The notes under the pieces: model-generated
Seen by the model: the letters and a program-made list of their open reading frames with translations, nothing else
Database searches by the model: none
Told to the model about the DNA's origin: nothing
Position numbers and translations under genes: made by a program
In this document: piece after piece, positions 1 through 5,790 of the stretch
Layout: every line of letters begins with the position of its first letter
Numbering within the stretch: position 1 is the stretch's first letter
Source of the DNA: Candidatus Iainarchaeum sp.
Lineage (GTDB): Archaea > Iainarchaeota > Iainarchaeia > Iainarchaeales > GCA-2688035
Direction: 5' to 3'
Assembly: GCA_028712575.1 (NCBI GenBank)
Contig: JAQTPU010000006.1
Coordinates: 1 to 17,518 of the forward strand
Length of the DNA stretch: 17,518 nucleotides

Positions 1-270
1 CTTTGCAAGAGCAGCGGCAACATCGTCCTGTGTGCTTAAAGGATTGCAGCCAGTGATTGCAACTTCCGCCCCGCCAGCCATTAAAGTGTAAACAAGGTTT
101 GCTGTTTCTTTTGTAATGTGCAATGCCATTCCAACGCGAATCCCTTTCAGGGGCTTTTCCTTTTCAAAGCGCTTTTTGATTTCCATCAGGGCAGGCATCT
201 GCATTTCAGCATACTCAATATTCATCCGGCCCTGTTCAGCCAATTTAATGTCCTTTACATCATACGGCAT
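1..270 (-). CDS. ahcY: Adenosylhomocysteinase, N-terminal part (runs off left edge)
   Basis: Only the first 90 residues are in the window; the C-terminal NAD-binding part lies beyond base 1. The N-terminus MPYDVKDIKLAEQGR, the MPALM segment, KPLKGIRVGMALHITKET and the CNPLSTQDD segment match the start of S-adenosyl-L-homocysteine hydrolase. In known members this region holds the substrate-binding H-x-T and the STQDD motif, both visible here. The enzyme is cytosolic and splits S-adenosylhomocysteine into adenosine and homocysteine, relieving product inhibition of methyltransferases. The ATG at 270 follows an SD-like GAGGTG that overlaps the stop of the upstream 162-aa gene, leaving 9 nt between the two genes. 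This gene is therefore probably third in an operon behind adk. The family call is firm; whether the rest of the gene is intact cannot be seen. Confidence 0.93.
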   Translation of the reverse strand, partial: MPYDVKDIKLAEQGRMNIEYAEMQMPALMEIKKRFEKEKPLKGIRVGMALHITKETANLVYTLMAGGAEVAITGCNPLSTQDDVAAALAK

Positions 271-279
271 TTTCACACC

Positions 280-768
280 TCATTCAATTTTAGCAAAAAT
301 CACTGTATAATTTTTTCCGTAATGTTCCGCGCATTTCGGGCAGGTTGTATAGAAAAAATACATTTTTTCAGGAATTTTTCCTTTTGATTTGACAAAGGAC
401 TGCATTTCCTTTATCCATTTTCCCGAATCCTTAAAATTGCCTTCAAAAACCTTTGACAGGAATTTTCCAGGCATTTTTACTGTTTCCCTGCCGGAAATTT
501 CTTTTGTTACTTCAATGAAAATGTCTGCTCCGAAAGCGGATTTTGAATCGTAAAGCATCAACGGCTTTTCAACAAGCGCATCTGCATTCTTGATTGCTTC
601 CATGTTTTTTACCATTATTCCGCCGAAATTGAGCGGAATGTGCATAAATGCCTTGACCTTGTCCTTGAGGAACAATTTGCCTTCAAAAGAAACCTCTTTT
701 TCGTTCCAGGGCGCCGGGTCAAAACGCGGGCAGCAGCCTGTTTCAGAATTTTCATAAAGCTTTTCCAT
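280..768 (-). CDS. Conserved 162-aa protein with paired cysteines (function unknown)
   Basis: The N-terminus carries TGCCPRFDPAPW (C12, C13) and the C-terminus TTCPKCAEHYG (C143, C146). Between them lies a mixed alpha/beta region with a KVKAFMHIPLNFGG segment. I recall a bacterial and archaeal family with the same TGCC.RFDP.PW opening that databases label only as a generic hydrolase; this is from memory and I assign no reaction. The four cysteines could bind metal or be redox-active. There is no signal peptide or membrane segment, so it is probably cytosolic. The ATG is 3 nt after the adk stop, and its SD GAGGTG lies inside the last codons of adk. It ends 9 nt before ahcY. This packing suggests one transcript and possibly translational coupling. 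Confidence 0.82.
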   Translation of the reverse strand: MEKLYENSETGCCPRFDPAPWNEKEVSFEGKLFLKDKVKAFMHIPLNFGGIMVKNMEAIKNADALVEKPLMLYDSKSAFGADIFIEVTKEISGRETVKMPGKFLSKVFEGNFKDSGKWIKEMQSFVKSKGKIPEKMYFFYTTCPKCAEHYGKNYTVIFAKIE

Positions 769-771
769 TAA

Positions 772-1446
772 TCACACCTCAAATAATTTTTCAATCAATT
801 TCCTGCTTTTTAATGCCTTTATTACTTCTGAAAAAATTTTTTCAACTTCCCCGCTTGCATCTATTTCAACAAGCTTTTTCTGCTTCTTGTAAAAGGCAAG
901 CACAGGCTTTGTCTGCTTTTCAAAGGCCTCAAAGCGCTTTTTTATTGCCTCTTCCTTGTCATCATCGCGCTGGTACAACTGCCCGCCGCATTTGTCGCAT
1001 ATGCCTTCCGCTTTTGAAGGCATGTTTTTTACGTGATAAATTGCCCCGCACTGCTTGCACTGCCTTCTTCCCGTGAGACGCTGCAAAAGCACTTTGTCCG
1101 GGGCGACAAAATCCAGGACAATGTCAATCCGCTTGTGCATTTTTTCTGCCAGTTCATCGAGGATTTTTGCCTGGTTTTCCGTGCGCGGATAACCATCAAG
1201 GATAAAGCCGTTCTGGGCATCAGCCTGCTGAAGCCTTTTTTCAAGCATTTCAGAAACAATTTCGTCCGAAACAAGCGCACCGCTGTTCATTATTGCTTCA
1301 AGCTTTTTTCCAAGCCCTGAACCGCTTTTGATTTCCGCCCTTAACAGGTCGCCTGTGGACAACTGCGGAATTTTAAATTCAGAGATTAGCCTCTGCGCAT
1401 AAGTCCCTTTTCCCACTCCCTGCTTCCCTATAAAAACCAAATTCAC
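772..1446 (-). CDS. adk: Adenylate kinase, long form with zinc-binding lid
   Basis: A 224-aa NMP kinase that interconverts ATP + AMP and 2 ADP in the cytosol. The P-loop GKQGVGKGT is at residues 7-15. The AMP-binding segment STGDLLR starts at 30 and the FILDGYPRT motif at 81 (usually DGFPRT). The lid carries C130-x2-C133 and C150-x2-C153, the zinc form. Length fits bacterial-type long adenylate kinase rather than the short euryarchaeal AdkA, a pattern common in small archaeal genomes. The start is GTG at 1446, chosen because an AGGTGG SD sits a few bases upstream and the next codons read NLVFIG, the usual beginning; the ATG two bases further upstream is out of frame. It is first in the adk - 162-aa - ahcY operon. 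Confidence 0.96.
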   Translation of the reverse strand: MNLVFIGKQGVGKGTYAQRLISEFKIPQLSTGDLLRAEIKSGSGLGKKLEAIMNSGALVSDEIVSEMLEKRLQQADAQNGFILDGYPRTENQAKILDELAEKMHKRIDIVLDFVAPDKVLLQRLTGRRQCKQCGAIYHVKNMPSKAEGICDKCGGQLYQRDDDKEEAIKKRFEAFEKQTKPVLAFYKKQKKLVEIDASGEVEKIFSEVIKALKSRKLIEKLFEV

Positions 1447-1487
1447 ATGCCCACCTGAAAAATTATTTTTCTATTAAATAAATAGAA

Positions 1488-1499
1488 GTATAATAAAAG
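1488..1499 (-). promoter_or_regulatory. Probable TATA box for the adk operon
   Basis: Read on the minus strand, the segment gives CTTTTATTATAC. It lies about 48 nt before the adk GTG. An archaeal start about 27 nt downstream would give a leader of roughly 20 nt that contains the SD. Other AT-rich candidates exist nearby, for example 1511-1522, so the exact box is uncertain. Confidence 0.4.
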
Positions 1500-1583
1500 A
1501 ATAAACTGGAATTATTTAAAAAGCATGGCTATTCGATTATTGGACTAAAAAACAGGCAAATTCAAAAAAAAGTGAAATTTCGT

Positions 1584-1607
1584 TTTAATAGCATACTATT
1601 AAATATT
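1584..1607 (+). promoter_or_regulatory. Antitoxin promoter: TATA box overlapping an inverted-repeat operator
   Basis: TTTAATAG at 1584-1591 and CTATTAAA at 1596-1603 form a perfect 8-bp inverted repeat around a 4-nt spacer. The right arm runs into the TATA-like ATTAAATATT at 1598-1607, whose centre is about 28 nt before the antitoxin ATG at 1631. A related 16-mer lies at about the same distance from the second antitoxin start (6024-6039). The layout fits autorepression by a ribbon-helix-helix dimer, but no binding is shown. Confidence 0.6.
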
Positions 1608-1630
1608 TTTCCGAGCATTTTCCTGTGCAT

Positions 1631-1909
1631 ATGGTTACTACTATGAGTTTTACTGCTGAAGAGGCTTTTGTAAGGGCAATTGACAATGCAATTGCAAAAA
1701 CAGGCTTGTACCATTCAAAAAGCGAGTTTTTGCGCGATGCCGCAAGGGAAAAGCTGGAAAAGGTTCTCGGGCTTGAAGAGCATATCAAAGCCGTTGAAGC
1801 TTCAAGAAAAAGGCTTCAGGCAAAAATGAAATTCCTGGGCTATCCCTCGCAGGAAGAACGGGACAGAATGGCTAGGGAATATCTAAAATCCCACTCGGCG
1901 AAACGCTAA
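1631..1909 (+). CDS. Ribbon-helix-helix antitoxin (VapB-like), copy 1
   Basis: A 92-aa protein. Residues 3-7 (TTMSF) give the predicted beta-strand of a CopG/Arc-type ribbon-helix-helix, followed by two helices containing KTGLYHSKSEFLRDAAREKL. The charged C-terminal tail has RLQAKMKF-x-GYPSQE-x-RD and REYLKS, which would wrap and block the toxin. An in-frame GTG at 1625 gives a longer form. ATG 1631 is preferred because it lies the usual distance from the TATA box and because copy 2 starts at the equivalent place (MVTTMSF versus MSTTISF). There is no SD, so the mRNA is probably leaderless. It converges with a PIN toxin on the other strand; the 3' ends overlap by 38 bp. That geometry is unusual, because vapBC genes normally sit in one operon. 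Confidence 0.85.
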   Translation: MVTTMSFTAEEAFVRAIDNAIAKTGLYHSKSEFLRDAAREKLEKVLGLEEHIKAVEASRKRLQAKMKFLGYPSQEERDRMAREYLKSHSAKR

Positions 1910-2306
1910 CAATATAGCTTCTCGCTTTGTCAAAGTCTTTTTCATTCCAAGTCACAATAAAATCAGCCTTGTTTTCAAGGGCAATGGCAACATGGATCGC
2001 ATCGCCCCTGTGCAAGTTGCAATTCCGCGATATCTCAGAAACTAACTGCCCGGAAACAGCCTTATTCACAAAAATCGTTTTAACGCCCATTCTTTGGAAT
2101 TCCTCAAAAACCGCCTCCATATTGAGAAAAATAATGGTTTTGACTTCATCCAGAAACCACCCAGAAATAATCAAAACATGTTTTTGCTTTGCACAGAAAG
2201 CAAAAAAATTCCTGCTCTCCAAATAGCGCAAATTAAAAGCAGAATCAATTTCTTCCCTGACAAAGGAAATAAACACGTTTGAGTCAAGATACAGGCGCTT
2301 CGGCAT
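1872..2306 (-). CDS. PIN-domain toxin (VapC-like), copy 1
   Basis: A 144-aa single-domain PIN protein. Candidate metal-binding acidic residues are D8 (LYLDSNVFI), E54 (WFLDEVK), D102 (HRGDAIHVA) and the TWNEKDF segment with D124. This is the order expected of PIN ribonucleases, which in VapC toxins cut tRNA or rRNA; the target here is unknown. The protein ends SPSGILDIP, and these codons lie antisense to the antitoxin codons for REYLKS. It has its own promoter at 2328-2355 and no SD; the ATG is 21 nt after the TATA-like box. It sits 56 bp downstream of trm5 on the same strand. A solitary PIN nuclease is possible, but the adjoining RHH gene and the paralogous second pair argue for a toxin. Confidence 0.86.
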   Translation of the reverse strand: MPKRLYLDSNVFISFVREEIDSAFNLRYLESRNFFAFCAKQKHVLIISGWFLDEVKTIIFLNMEAVFEEFQRMGVKTIFVNKAVSGQLVSEISRNCNLHRGDAIHVAIALENKADFIVTWNEKDFDKARSYIVSVSPSGILDIP

Positions 2307-2320
2307 GGAAAAATGCCGAA
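2299..2320. repeat. 8-bp inverted repeat spanning the toxin start codon
   Basis: TTCGGCAT (2299-2306) and ATGCCGAA (2313-2320) are perfect reverse complements around a 6-nt spacer. On the toxin strand the downstream arm begins with the start codon ATG. In RNA the hairpin would bury the start codon near the 5' end; in DNA it could be an operator. No equivalent is seen at copy 2. Confidence 0.65.
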
Positions 2321-2327
2321 TTAGAAT

Positions 2328-2355
2328 GCTTTTTTATTAGCACACCCTGTTTCGT
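2328..2355 (-). promoter_or_regulatory. PIN toxin promoter, copy 1
   Basis: On the minus strand ACGAAACAGGG (2345-2355) is followed after 6 nt by the TATA-like AATAAAAAAGC (2328-2338), then exactly 21 nt to the ATG. The same two 11-mers, with the same 21-nt spacing to ATG, precede toxin copy 2 at 5271-5296. Conservation outside coding sequence supports a real promoter and a leaderless start. Confidence 0.7.
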
Positions 2356-2362
2356 CAATCGC

Positions 2363-3445
2363 CTAATTCCTGACTTCAAAATCCACTACAATTTGTATTG
2401 TTTCCTTGCTGAAAGCCCTTACCTGCTGCTTGTGCAATATGCGCACTTCTCTGCCGAGCTTCCTTGCTGTTTTTTCAATAAGGGAAAGCGTTGCCTCATA
2501 GGGGTTTGCAGCCGGAACAAATGCATAAAAGTGGACAATGCAGCCTTTGGGGTTAGCCGCAATAACTGCGCTTTCAAGGAAATTTTCGGCCCCTTTAGGG
2601 AGAGGCATTACAATGCGGTGGAAAAAAGCCTTGAATTTTTTCGGAACAATTTTTTTGACATCGCCCTGCACAGGGAAGACCTTGTTTTCCATTTTGTTCA
2701 GGAGAATGTTTTCATCCATGAACTTTACTGCAATAGGATTGAGTTCAATTGCAAAGGCGGCTTCCATTGGCGAGTTTTTTGCAAAAACAATTGGAAAAGG
2801 CCCTACTCCTGCAAAAAAAGCCCCGATTACTTCTCCCTGTTTTATCTGCTGGGCAATGCGCATGCGTTCAGTGCCCAAGCGCGGGGAGAAAAATGCCTTT
2901 CCAACGGGAATCTTAAAGGTGCATCCGCTTTCTTTGTAAGTTGCAACAAGGTTTCTTTCACCCGCAATAATCTTCACAGGCTCTATCCTGAACTCGCCCT
3001 TATGGGCACCGAGTTTTTTGCAGACAGTGCGGATGGATTTGTTTGTTTCAAGCAGGGCATTTGCAATCAGTTTTTCCTTTTTTTTGAGCAGAGGGGGAAT
3101 TTCTATTATTGCAATGTTCCCGAGGGTGTCGAAGCTTGAAACAAGCCCTGAAAATTCCTTTTCAGTAAGCTTTTCACGCAGCGCTTCCTTGAGGGATTTG
3201 GGCTGTTTTTTTACAGTTGAAAAAAAGAATTTTTCAATTGCAAAAGACCTGATTTTTTTCCTTAATTCCTTTTCTTCCGCAGCCGTTGTTTTTCTTTTCA
3301 GGGGAAAAAGCACGAAATCCGCTGAACGCATCACTTCAAAGCCGGATTCTAAAAGCTGTTTTTCCAGAAGAAAGCGCCTTGCCTTCTCCGCATTCTGCTT
3401 CAGAACCTTGAGGCAAAAAAATTCGCATTCAATTTGTTTTTCCAT
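2363..3445 (-). CDS. trm5: tRNA (guanine(37)-N1)-methyltransferase, Trm5/Met-10+ family
   Basis: A 360-aa protein with the archaeal/eukaryal Trm5 layout. An N-terminal region leads to SSFDTLGNIAIIEIP (103-117). A linker domain ends in FFSPRLGTER (185-194). A class I SAM-binding methyltransferase domain has FAGVGPFPI (211-219), ELNPIAV (234-240) and VMPLPKGA (279-286). In the family the enzyme methylates G37 next to the anticodon with SAM, preventing +1 frameshifting. Some archaeal relatives instead act in wyosine-pathway branches, so the exact product is less certain than the family. The ATG at 3445 has no SD; a TATA-like box at 3468-3477 is centred about 27 nt upstream, suggesting a leaderless mRNA. 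It diverges from the DUF63 gene. Confidence 0.93.
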   Translation of the reverse strand: MEKQIECEFFCLKVLKQNAEKARRFLLEKQLLESGFEVMRSADFVLFPLKRKTTAAEEKELRKKIRSFAIEKFFFSTVKKQPKSLKEALREKLTEKEFSGLVSSFDTLGNIAIIEIPPLLKKKEKLIANALLETNKSIRTVCKKLGAHKGEFRIEPVKIIAGERNLVATYKESGCTFKIPVGKAFFSPRLGTERMRIAQQIKQGEVIGAFFAGVGPFPIVFAKNSPMEAAFAIELNPIAVKFMDENILLNKMENKVFPVQGDVKKIVPKKFKAFFHRIVMPLPKGAENFLESAVIAANPKGCIVHFYAFVPAANPYEATLSLIEKTARKLGREVRILHKQQVRAFSKETIQIVVDFEVRN

Positions 3446-3452
3446 AGAAACA

Positions 3453-3477
3453 TATAAAAGAATTAAGTAATTTAAAA
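3453..3477. promoter_or_regulatory. Back-to-back promoter for trm5 (-) and the DUF63 gene (+)
   Basis: Only 41 bp separate the two start codons. TATAAAAG (3453-3460, plus) is centred about 30 nt before the DUF63 ATG at 3487. On the minus strand TTTTAAATTA (3468-3477) is centred about 27 nt before the trm5 ATG at 3445. Each box lies on the far side, next to the other gene, so the two initiation complexes should compete. Confidence 0.6.
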
Positions 3478-3486
3478 GCTAATGAT

Positions 3487-4356
3487 ATGGATATCGGGCA
3501 GACATTATACAATATTTTCGGGCAGAGAATTTACAATCTGACAAACGGCCTGCCAAGCCAATATTCGCCCATAGAATACCTTGTTTACGGCGCTGTTTTT
3601 CTCGGAGTTGCTTTTTTCATTGTATACCCTTTCCTGAACAAGCGGGGAATAAAGTTTGACGCAAAATTCGCAATTGCGGCGCTTCCATTCATTCTGCTTG
3701 CGTCTGTTATCCGCGTGCTGGGGGACATGGGCGTGATAAAAGGAAGCCCTTTTCCCTGGGAATGGAGCTATTACTTTGTAACACCCGGCCTGTATATGCT
3801 GTTTACGGCACTGCCGTTGCTTTTCATCTGGGCCTCTTATAAACTCGGGCAGAAAACAAAAATTTCGTTTTACAAATGGCTTGCGGGCTTCGGCCTGTTG
3901 TTTTCAGCCCCTGTTGCCTTGTTTGAAATAATGAATTTCAAGGCAGGGGCAATAGCGGGCTTTTTCGGGACAATTGCACTGATACTGGCGGCAGGATTCG
4001 CAGTAATTTTCATTGTTGATTTTGTTTCAAAAAGGCTTTCAAAAAAACGGTTTTTTTCAAGGGGAATTTACAAAATGGCATTGTTCGGGCAGTTAGTGGA
4101 TGCCTGTTCGACCTTTGTTGCAACAACCTTTTTCAGGTGCGGAGAACAGCACCCGGTTTCAGGCGCATTTTTGAACATTTTTCCCTTCAGCTTTGTTCTT
4201 GTAAAAATAGCCCTCGTGCTGCTGGTTGTTTATTTCGTTGACAGGGAAATTGAAGACGATAATATGAAAAATTTCATTCCCTTCCTGCTGGTATGGCTTG
4301 GCTTCGGCCCTGGATTAAGGGATTTGTTCACTCTCGGAGTGGGGACTTGCTTATAA
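3487..4356 (+). CDS. DUF63-family polytopic membrane protein
   Basis: A 289-aa hydrophobic protein with about seven or eight predicted membrane helices. The family pattern is visible as SPIEYLVYGAVFLG near the N-terminus, the charged motif SVIRVLGDMG, then a tryptophan/tyrosine-rich YYFVTPGLYMLF segment. In the C-terminal half GQLVDACSTFVATTFF, CGEQHPVSGAFLN and GFGPGLRDLFTLG are the conserved polar motifs. I recognise these as DUF63 (Pfam UPF/DUF archaeal membrane family), whose biochemical role is not established. Conserved acidic, histidine and arginine residues within helices suggest an enzyme or transporter rather than a structural protein; that is inference. The start ATG has no SD and lies the leaderless distance from TATAAAAG. 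It converges with the ferritin-like gene, leaving 21 bp. Confidence 0.9.
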   Translation: MDIGQTLYNIFGQRIYNLTNGLPSQYSPIEYLVYGAVFLGVAFFIVYPFLNKRGIKFDAKFAIAALPFILLASVIRVLGDMGVIKGSPFPWEWSYYFVTPGLYMLFTALPLLFIWASYKLGQKTKISFYKWLAGFGLLFSAPVALFEIMNFKAGAIAGFFGTIALILAAGFAVIFIVDFVSKRLSKKRFFSRGIYKMALFGQLVDACSTFVATTFFRCGEQHPVSGAFLNIFPFSFVLVKIALVLLVVYFVDREIEDDNMKNFIPFLLVWLGFGPGLRDLFTLGVGTCL

Positions 4357-4377
4357 AAAAATAGATTGAAGGGAAAA

Positions 4378-4797
4378 TTAATTCCCCTCTAACATTGTTT
4401 CAAAGAAATTGTGGTGGTCTTCCTCATCCACAAGAAGATCTTCAAAAAGCCTTCTTGAAACCGGGTCGTTGATTTTTCCGCAGTATTCAAGGGCTTCCTT
4501 GTACACTTTTATTGTGTCTGATTCGGCTTTTGCATCAAGTTCCATCATTTTTTTCAATTCCAGGCCTACGACAATCTTTTCAGGCTGTGTAGTAGGAGTC
4601 CCGCCAAGGTAATCAAGCCTTTCCGAAAGCCTTTCAGCGTGCTGCATTTCCTCAATCGCAATCTTTTTGAGTTTGTCTGAAACTTCGGCGCTTTTCAGGC
4701 CTCGCGCAATGACATGCTGCCACATGTACTGGATGGAAACCTGCAATTCCATGCCGATTGCCTTGTTCAGGTATTCGGCAAGCTTCTTATCAACCAT
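4378..4797 (-). CDS. Ferritin-like diiron protein (bacterioferritin-like)
   Basis: A 139-aa four-helix-bundle protein. Metal-ligand signatures are E17 in GMELQVSIQY, the E50-x2-H53 pair in IEEMQHAERL and a second E-x2-H pair in DEEDHHNFF (E125/H128), with an acidic candidate in MMELD (E86). M51 within EEMQHA occupies the place of the haem-ligand methionine of bacterioferritins. The protein is about 20 residues shorter than a typical bacterioferritin, so whether it forms a 24-mer cage or binds haem is open. Likely roles are iron storage or oxidation and peroxide protection in the cytosol. A strong GGAGGT SD is placed seven bases before the ATG, and a TATATATA box lies about 20 nt further up. 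The neighbouring CxxC gene has its own SD and the same orientation. Confidence 0.86.
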   Translation of the reverse strand: MVDKKLAEYLNKAIGMELQVSIQYMWQHVIARGLKSAEVSDKLKKIAIEEMQHAERLSERLDYLGGTPTTQPEKIVVGLELKKMMELDAKAESDTIKVYKEALEYCGKINDPVSRRLFEDLLVDEEDHHNFFETMLEGN

Positions 4798-4840
4798 TAA
4801 AAAACCTCCAAATTAATGAAATAGGAAAGGAAGAAACAAA

Positions 4841-4850
4841 TTTATATATA
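4841..4850 (-). promoter_or_regulatory. TATA box for the ferritin-like gene
   Basis: TATATATAAA on the minus strand lies about 48 nt before the ATG at 4797. A start site 27 nt downstream would leave a leader of about 20 nt containing the GGAGGT SD (4804-4809). This matches the spacing seen at adk. Confidence 0.55.
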
Positions 4851-4927
4851 ATGGAAAAAAGGCTTTTTTTTCAGCCAAACAAGAAAATTTGTTATGTAGA
4901 CTTTATAATTGGCTGTGCAATTAATGC

Positions 4928-4945
4928 AAAAAAATATAAAAAAAA
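4928..4945 (-). terminator. T-rich terminator after the CxxC gene
   Basis: On the minus strand two T-runs (eight and seven T) separated by ATA lie about 36 nt past the stop of the zinc-ribbon gene. Oligo-T on the coding strand without a stem is the usual archaeal intrinsic termination signal. It would separate this gene from the ferritin-like gene. Confidence 0.5.
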
Positions 4946-4980
4946 GGAAAAATTAAAAGAATTTTTAGATGCCTGCAAAT

Positions 4981-5145
4981 TTAGTATGGCCTTTTTTTTG
5001 CATAGCATTCTCTGCAATAAACAGGCTTGCCTTCTGTCGGCTTGAATGGAACTTCGCATTCTTTGCCGCATTCTGAACAAGTCGCTTTATGCATTTCGCG
5101 CGGAGCACCAAAGTTTCCTCTGCCGCCCCTGTCAAAATTGCCCAT
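4981..5145 (-). CDS. CxxC-x17-CxxC zinc-ribbon mini-protein
   Basis: A 54-aa protein. A glycine/arginine-rich N-terminus (MGNFDRGGRGNFG) is followed by C23-S-E-C26, then exactly 17 residues and C44-R-E-C47, with an additional C30. This is the CxxC-x17-CxxC architecture of a small archaeal/bacterial family named only for that pattern. The four cysteines should bind one zinc as a ribbon, and the basic, glycine-rich tail suggests nucleic-acid contact; the molecular role is unknown. The start ATG at 5145 is backed by a GGAGGGG SD about seven bases upstream. It ends KKRPY. It is co-oriented with the ferritin-like gene, but a T-rich stretch lies between them. It diverges from the second, broken PIN gene. 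Confidence 0.88.
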   Translation of the reverse strand: MGNFDRGGRGNFGAPREMHKATCSECGKECEVPFKPTEGKPVYCRECYAKKRPY

Positions 5146-5231
5146 GTGTTTTCCCCTCCATCGAATAAAAAGGAATTATTATACCTTAAGCAATAAAATT
5201 GGGATACGATAGGATTATTAGCCCCACTATT

Positions 5232-5243
5232 GCGGATTTCCGC
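5232..5243. repeat. Small palindrome in the 5146-5317 divergent region
   Basis: GCGGA and TCCGC flank a TT spacer, a perfect 5-bp inverted repeat between the zinc-ribbon gene (-) and broken toxin 2 (+). It may be an operator, but it is short enough to arise by chance. Confidence 0.35.
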
Positions 5244-5260
5244 TGTTTTTTGCACCTAAT

Positions 5261-5274
5261 TCGTTGTTCAACGA
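5261..5274. repeat. Inverted repeat overlapping the toxin-2 upstream element
   Basis: TCGTTG and CAACGA flank TT, forming a perfect 6-bp inverted repeat. It overlaps the first bases of the conserved ACGAAACAGGG box. Toxin copy 1 lacks a comparable palindrome at this position. Confidence 0.4.
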
Positions 5275-5296
5275 AACAGGGCAAGAATAAAAAAGC
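5271..5296 (+). promoter_or_regulatory. PIN toxin promoter, copy 2
   Basis: ACGAAACAGGG (5271-5281), a 4-nt spacer and the TATA-like AATAAAAAAGC (5286-5296) precede the ATG at 5318 by exactly 21 nt. Both 11-mers are identical to those upstream of toxin copy 1. Confidence 0.68.
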
Positions 5297-5317
5297 CTGT
5301 TTGCGCGCCTTGGGGAT

Positions 5318-5790
5318 ATGCAGAAGCGCCTTTGCCTTGATTCTAATGTTTTCATTTCTTTTGTAAGGGAAGAAATTGACTCTGCGCTTAATGCGCGTTA
5401 TCTTGAAAGTGAAAAGTTTTTTGCTTTTTGCCAGAGGAAAAGCACACCATTATCATTTCCAAGTGGTTTTTGGCAGAGGTTAAAAAAGTCATTTTTCTTA
5501 ATGCAGAAGAGGTTTCTGATGAATTTGAAAGATTGGGAGTGAAAGCAGATTTTGTTGACAAAAAAATCAGTGAAATTTTGGTTTCAAAAATTATGAATGA
5601 AAATCGCCTGCATGATGCGGATGCAACCCATGCCGCTGCTGCTATTGAAAACAAGGCTGATTTTATTGTAACCTGGAACATCAAGGGTTTTGAGAAAGCA
5701 AAGCACCTGATAAAATGTGCCTCGCCTATTGGGATTTTAGAAATTCCCTGGCCCATTTATCCCTTTGTTCCTGCGAAGGATAACCTTTGA
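5318..5790 (+). pseudogene. PIN-domain toxin copy 2, frameshifted
   Basis: Frame one starts MQKRLCLDSNVFISFVREEI and collapses soon after KFFAFC. A second frame resumes with EEKHTIIISKWFLAEVKK and continues to ADFIVTWN and GILEIP. Together they align along the whole length of toxin copy 1, so one base has been lost around 5430-5442, or is missing from the assembly. The aspartate of TWNEKDF is a glycine here (TWNIKGF), an independent sign of decay. The reading frame runs past GILEIP for about 13 residues, making the overlap with the antitoxin on the other strand 65 bp instead of 38. The promoter is still intact. A sequencing error is possible; decay is favoured because the partner is also frameshifted. 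Confidence 0.82.

Noticed and set aside
1625..1630. In-frame GTG giving a two-residue longer antitoxin
   Set aside because: The equivalent start in copy 2 aligns with ATG 1631, and the TATA spacing favours 1631.
2279..3139. 286-codon open frame on the plus strand
   Set aside because: It lies antisense to trm5, whose family motifs are clear; the translation is Cys/Phe-rich with no domain.
4758..5045. 95-codon plus-strand frame including an ATG right after a TATATATA box
   Set aside because: The box is too close to the ATG, and the frame overlaps the ferritin-like and zinc-ribbon genes antisense with low-complexity lysine runs.
4965..5255. Longer minus-strand frame over the zinc-ribbon gene
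   Set aside because: It is a different frame without an SD; the 54-aa frame has an SD and exact CxxC-x17-CxxC spacing.
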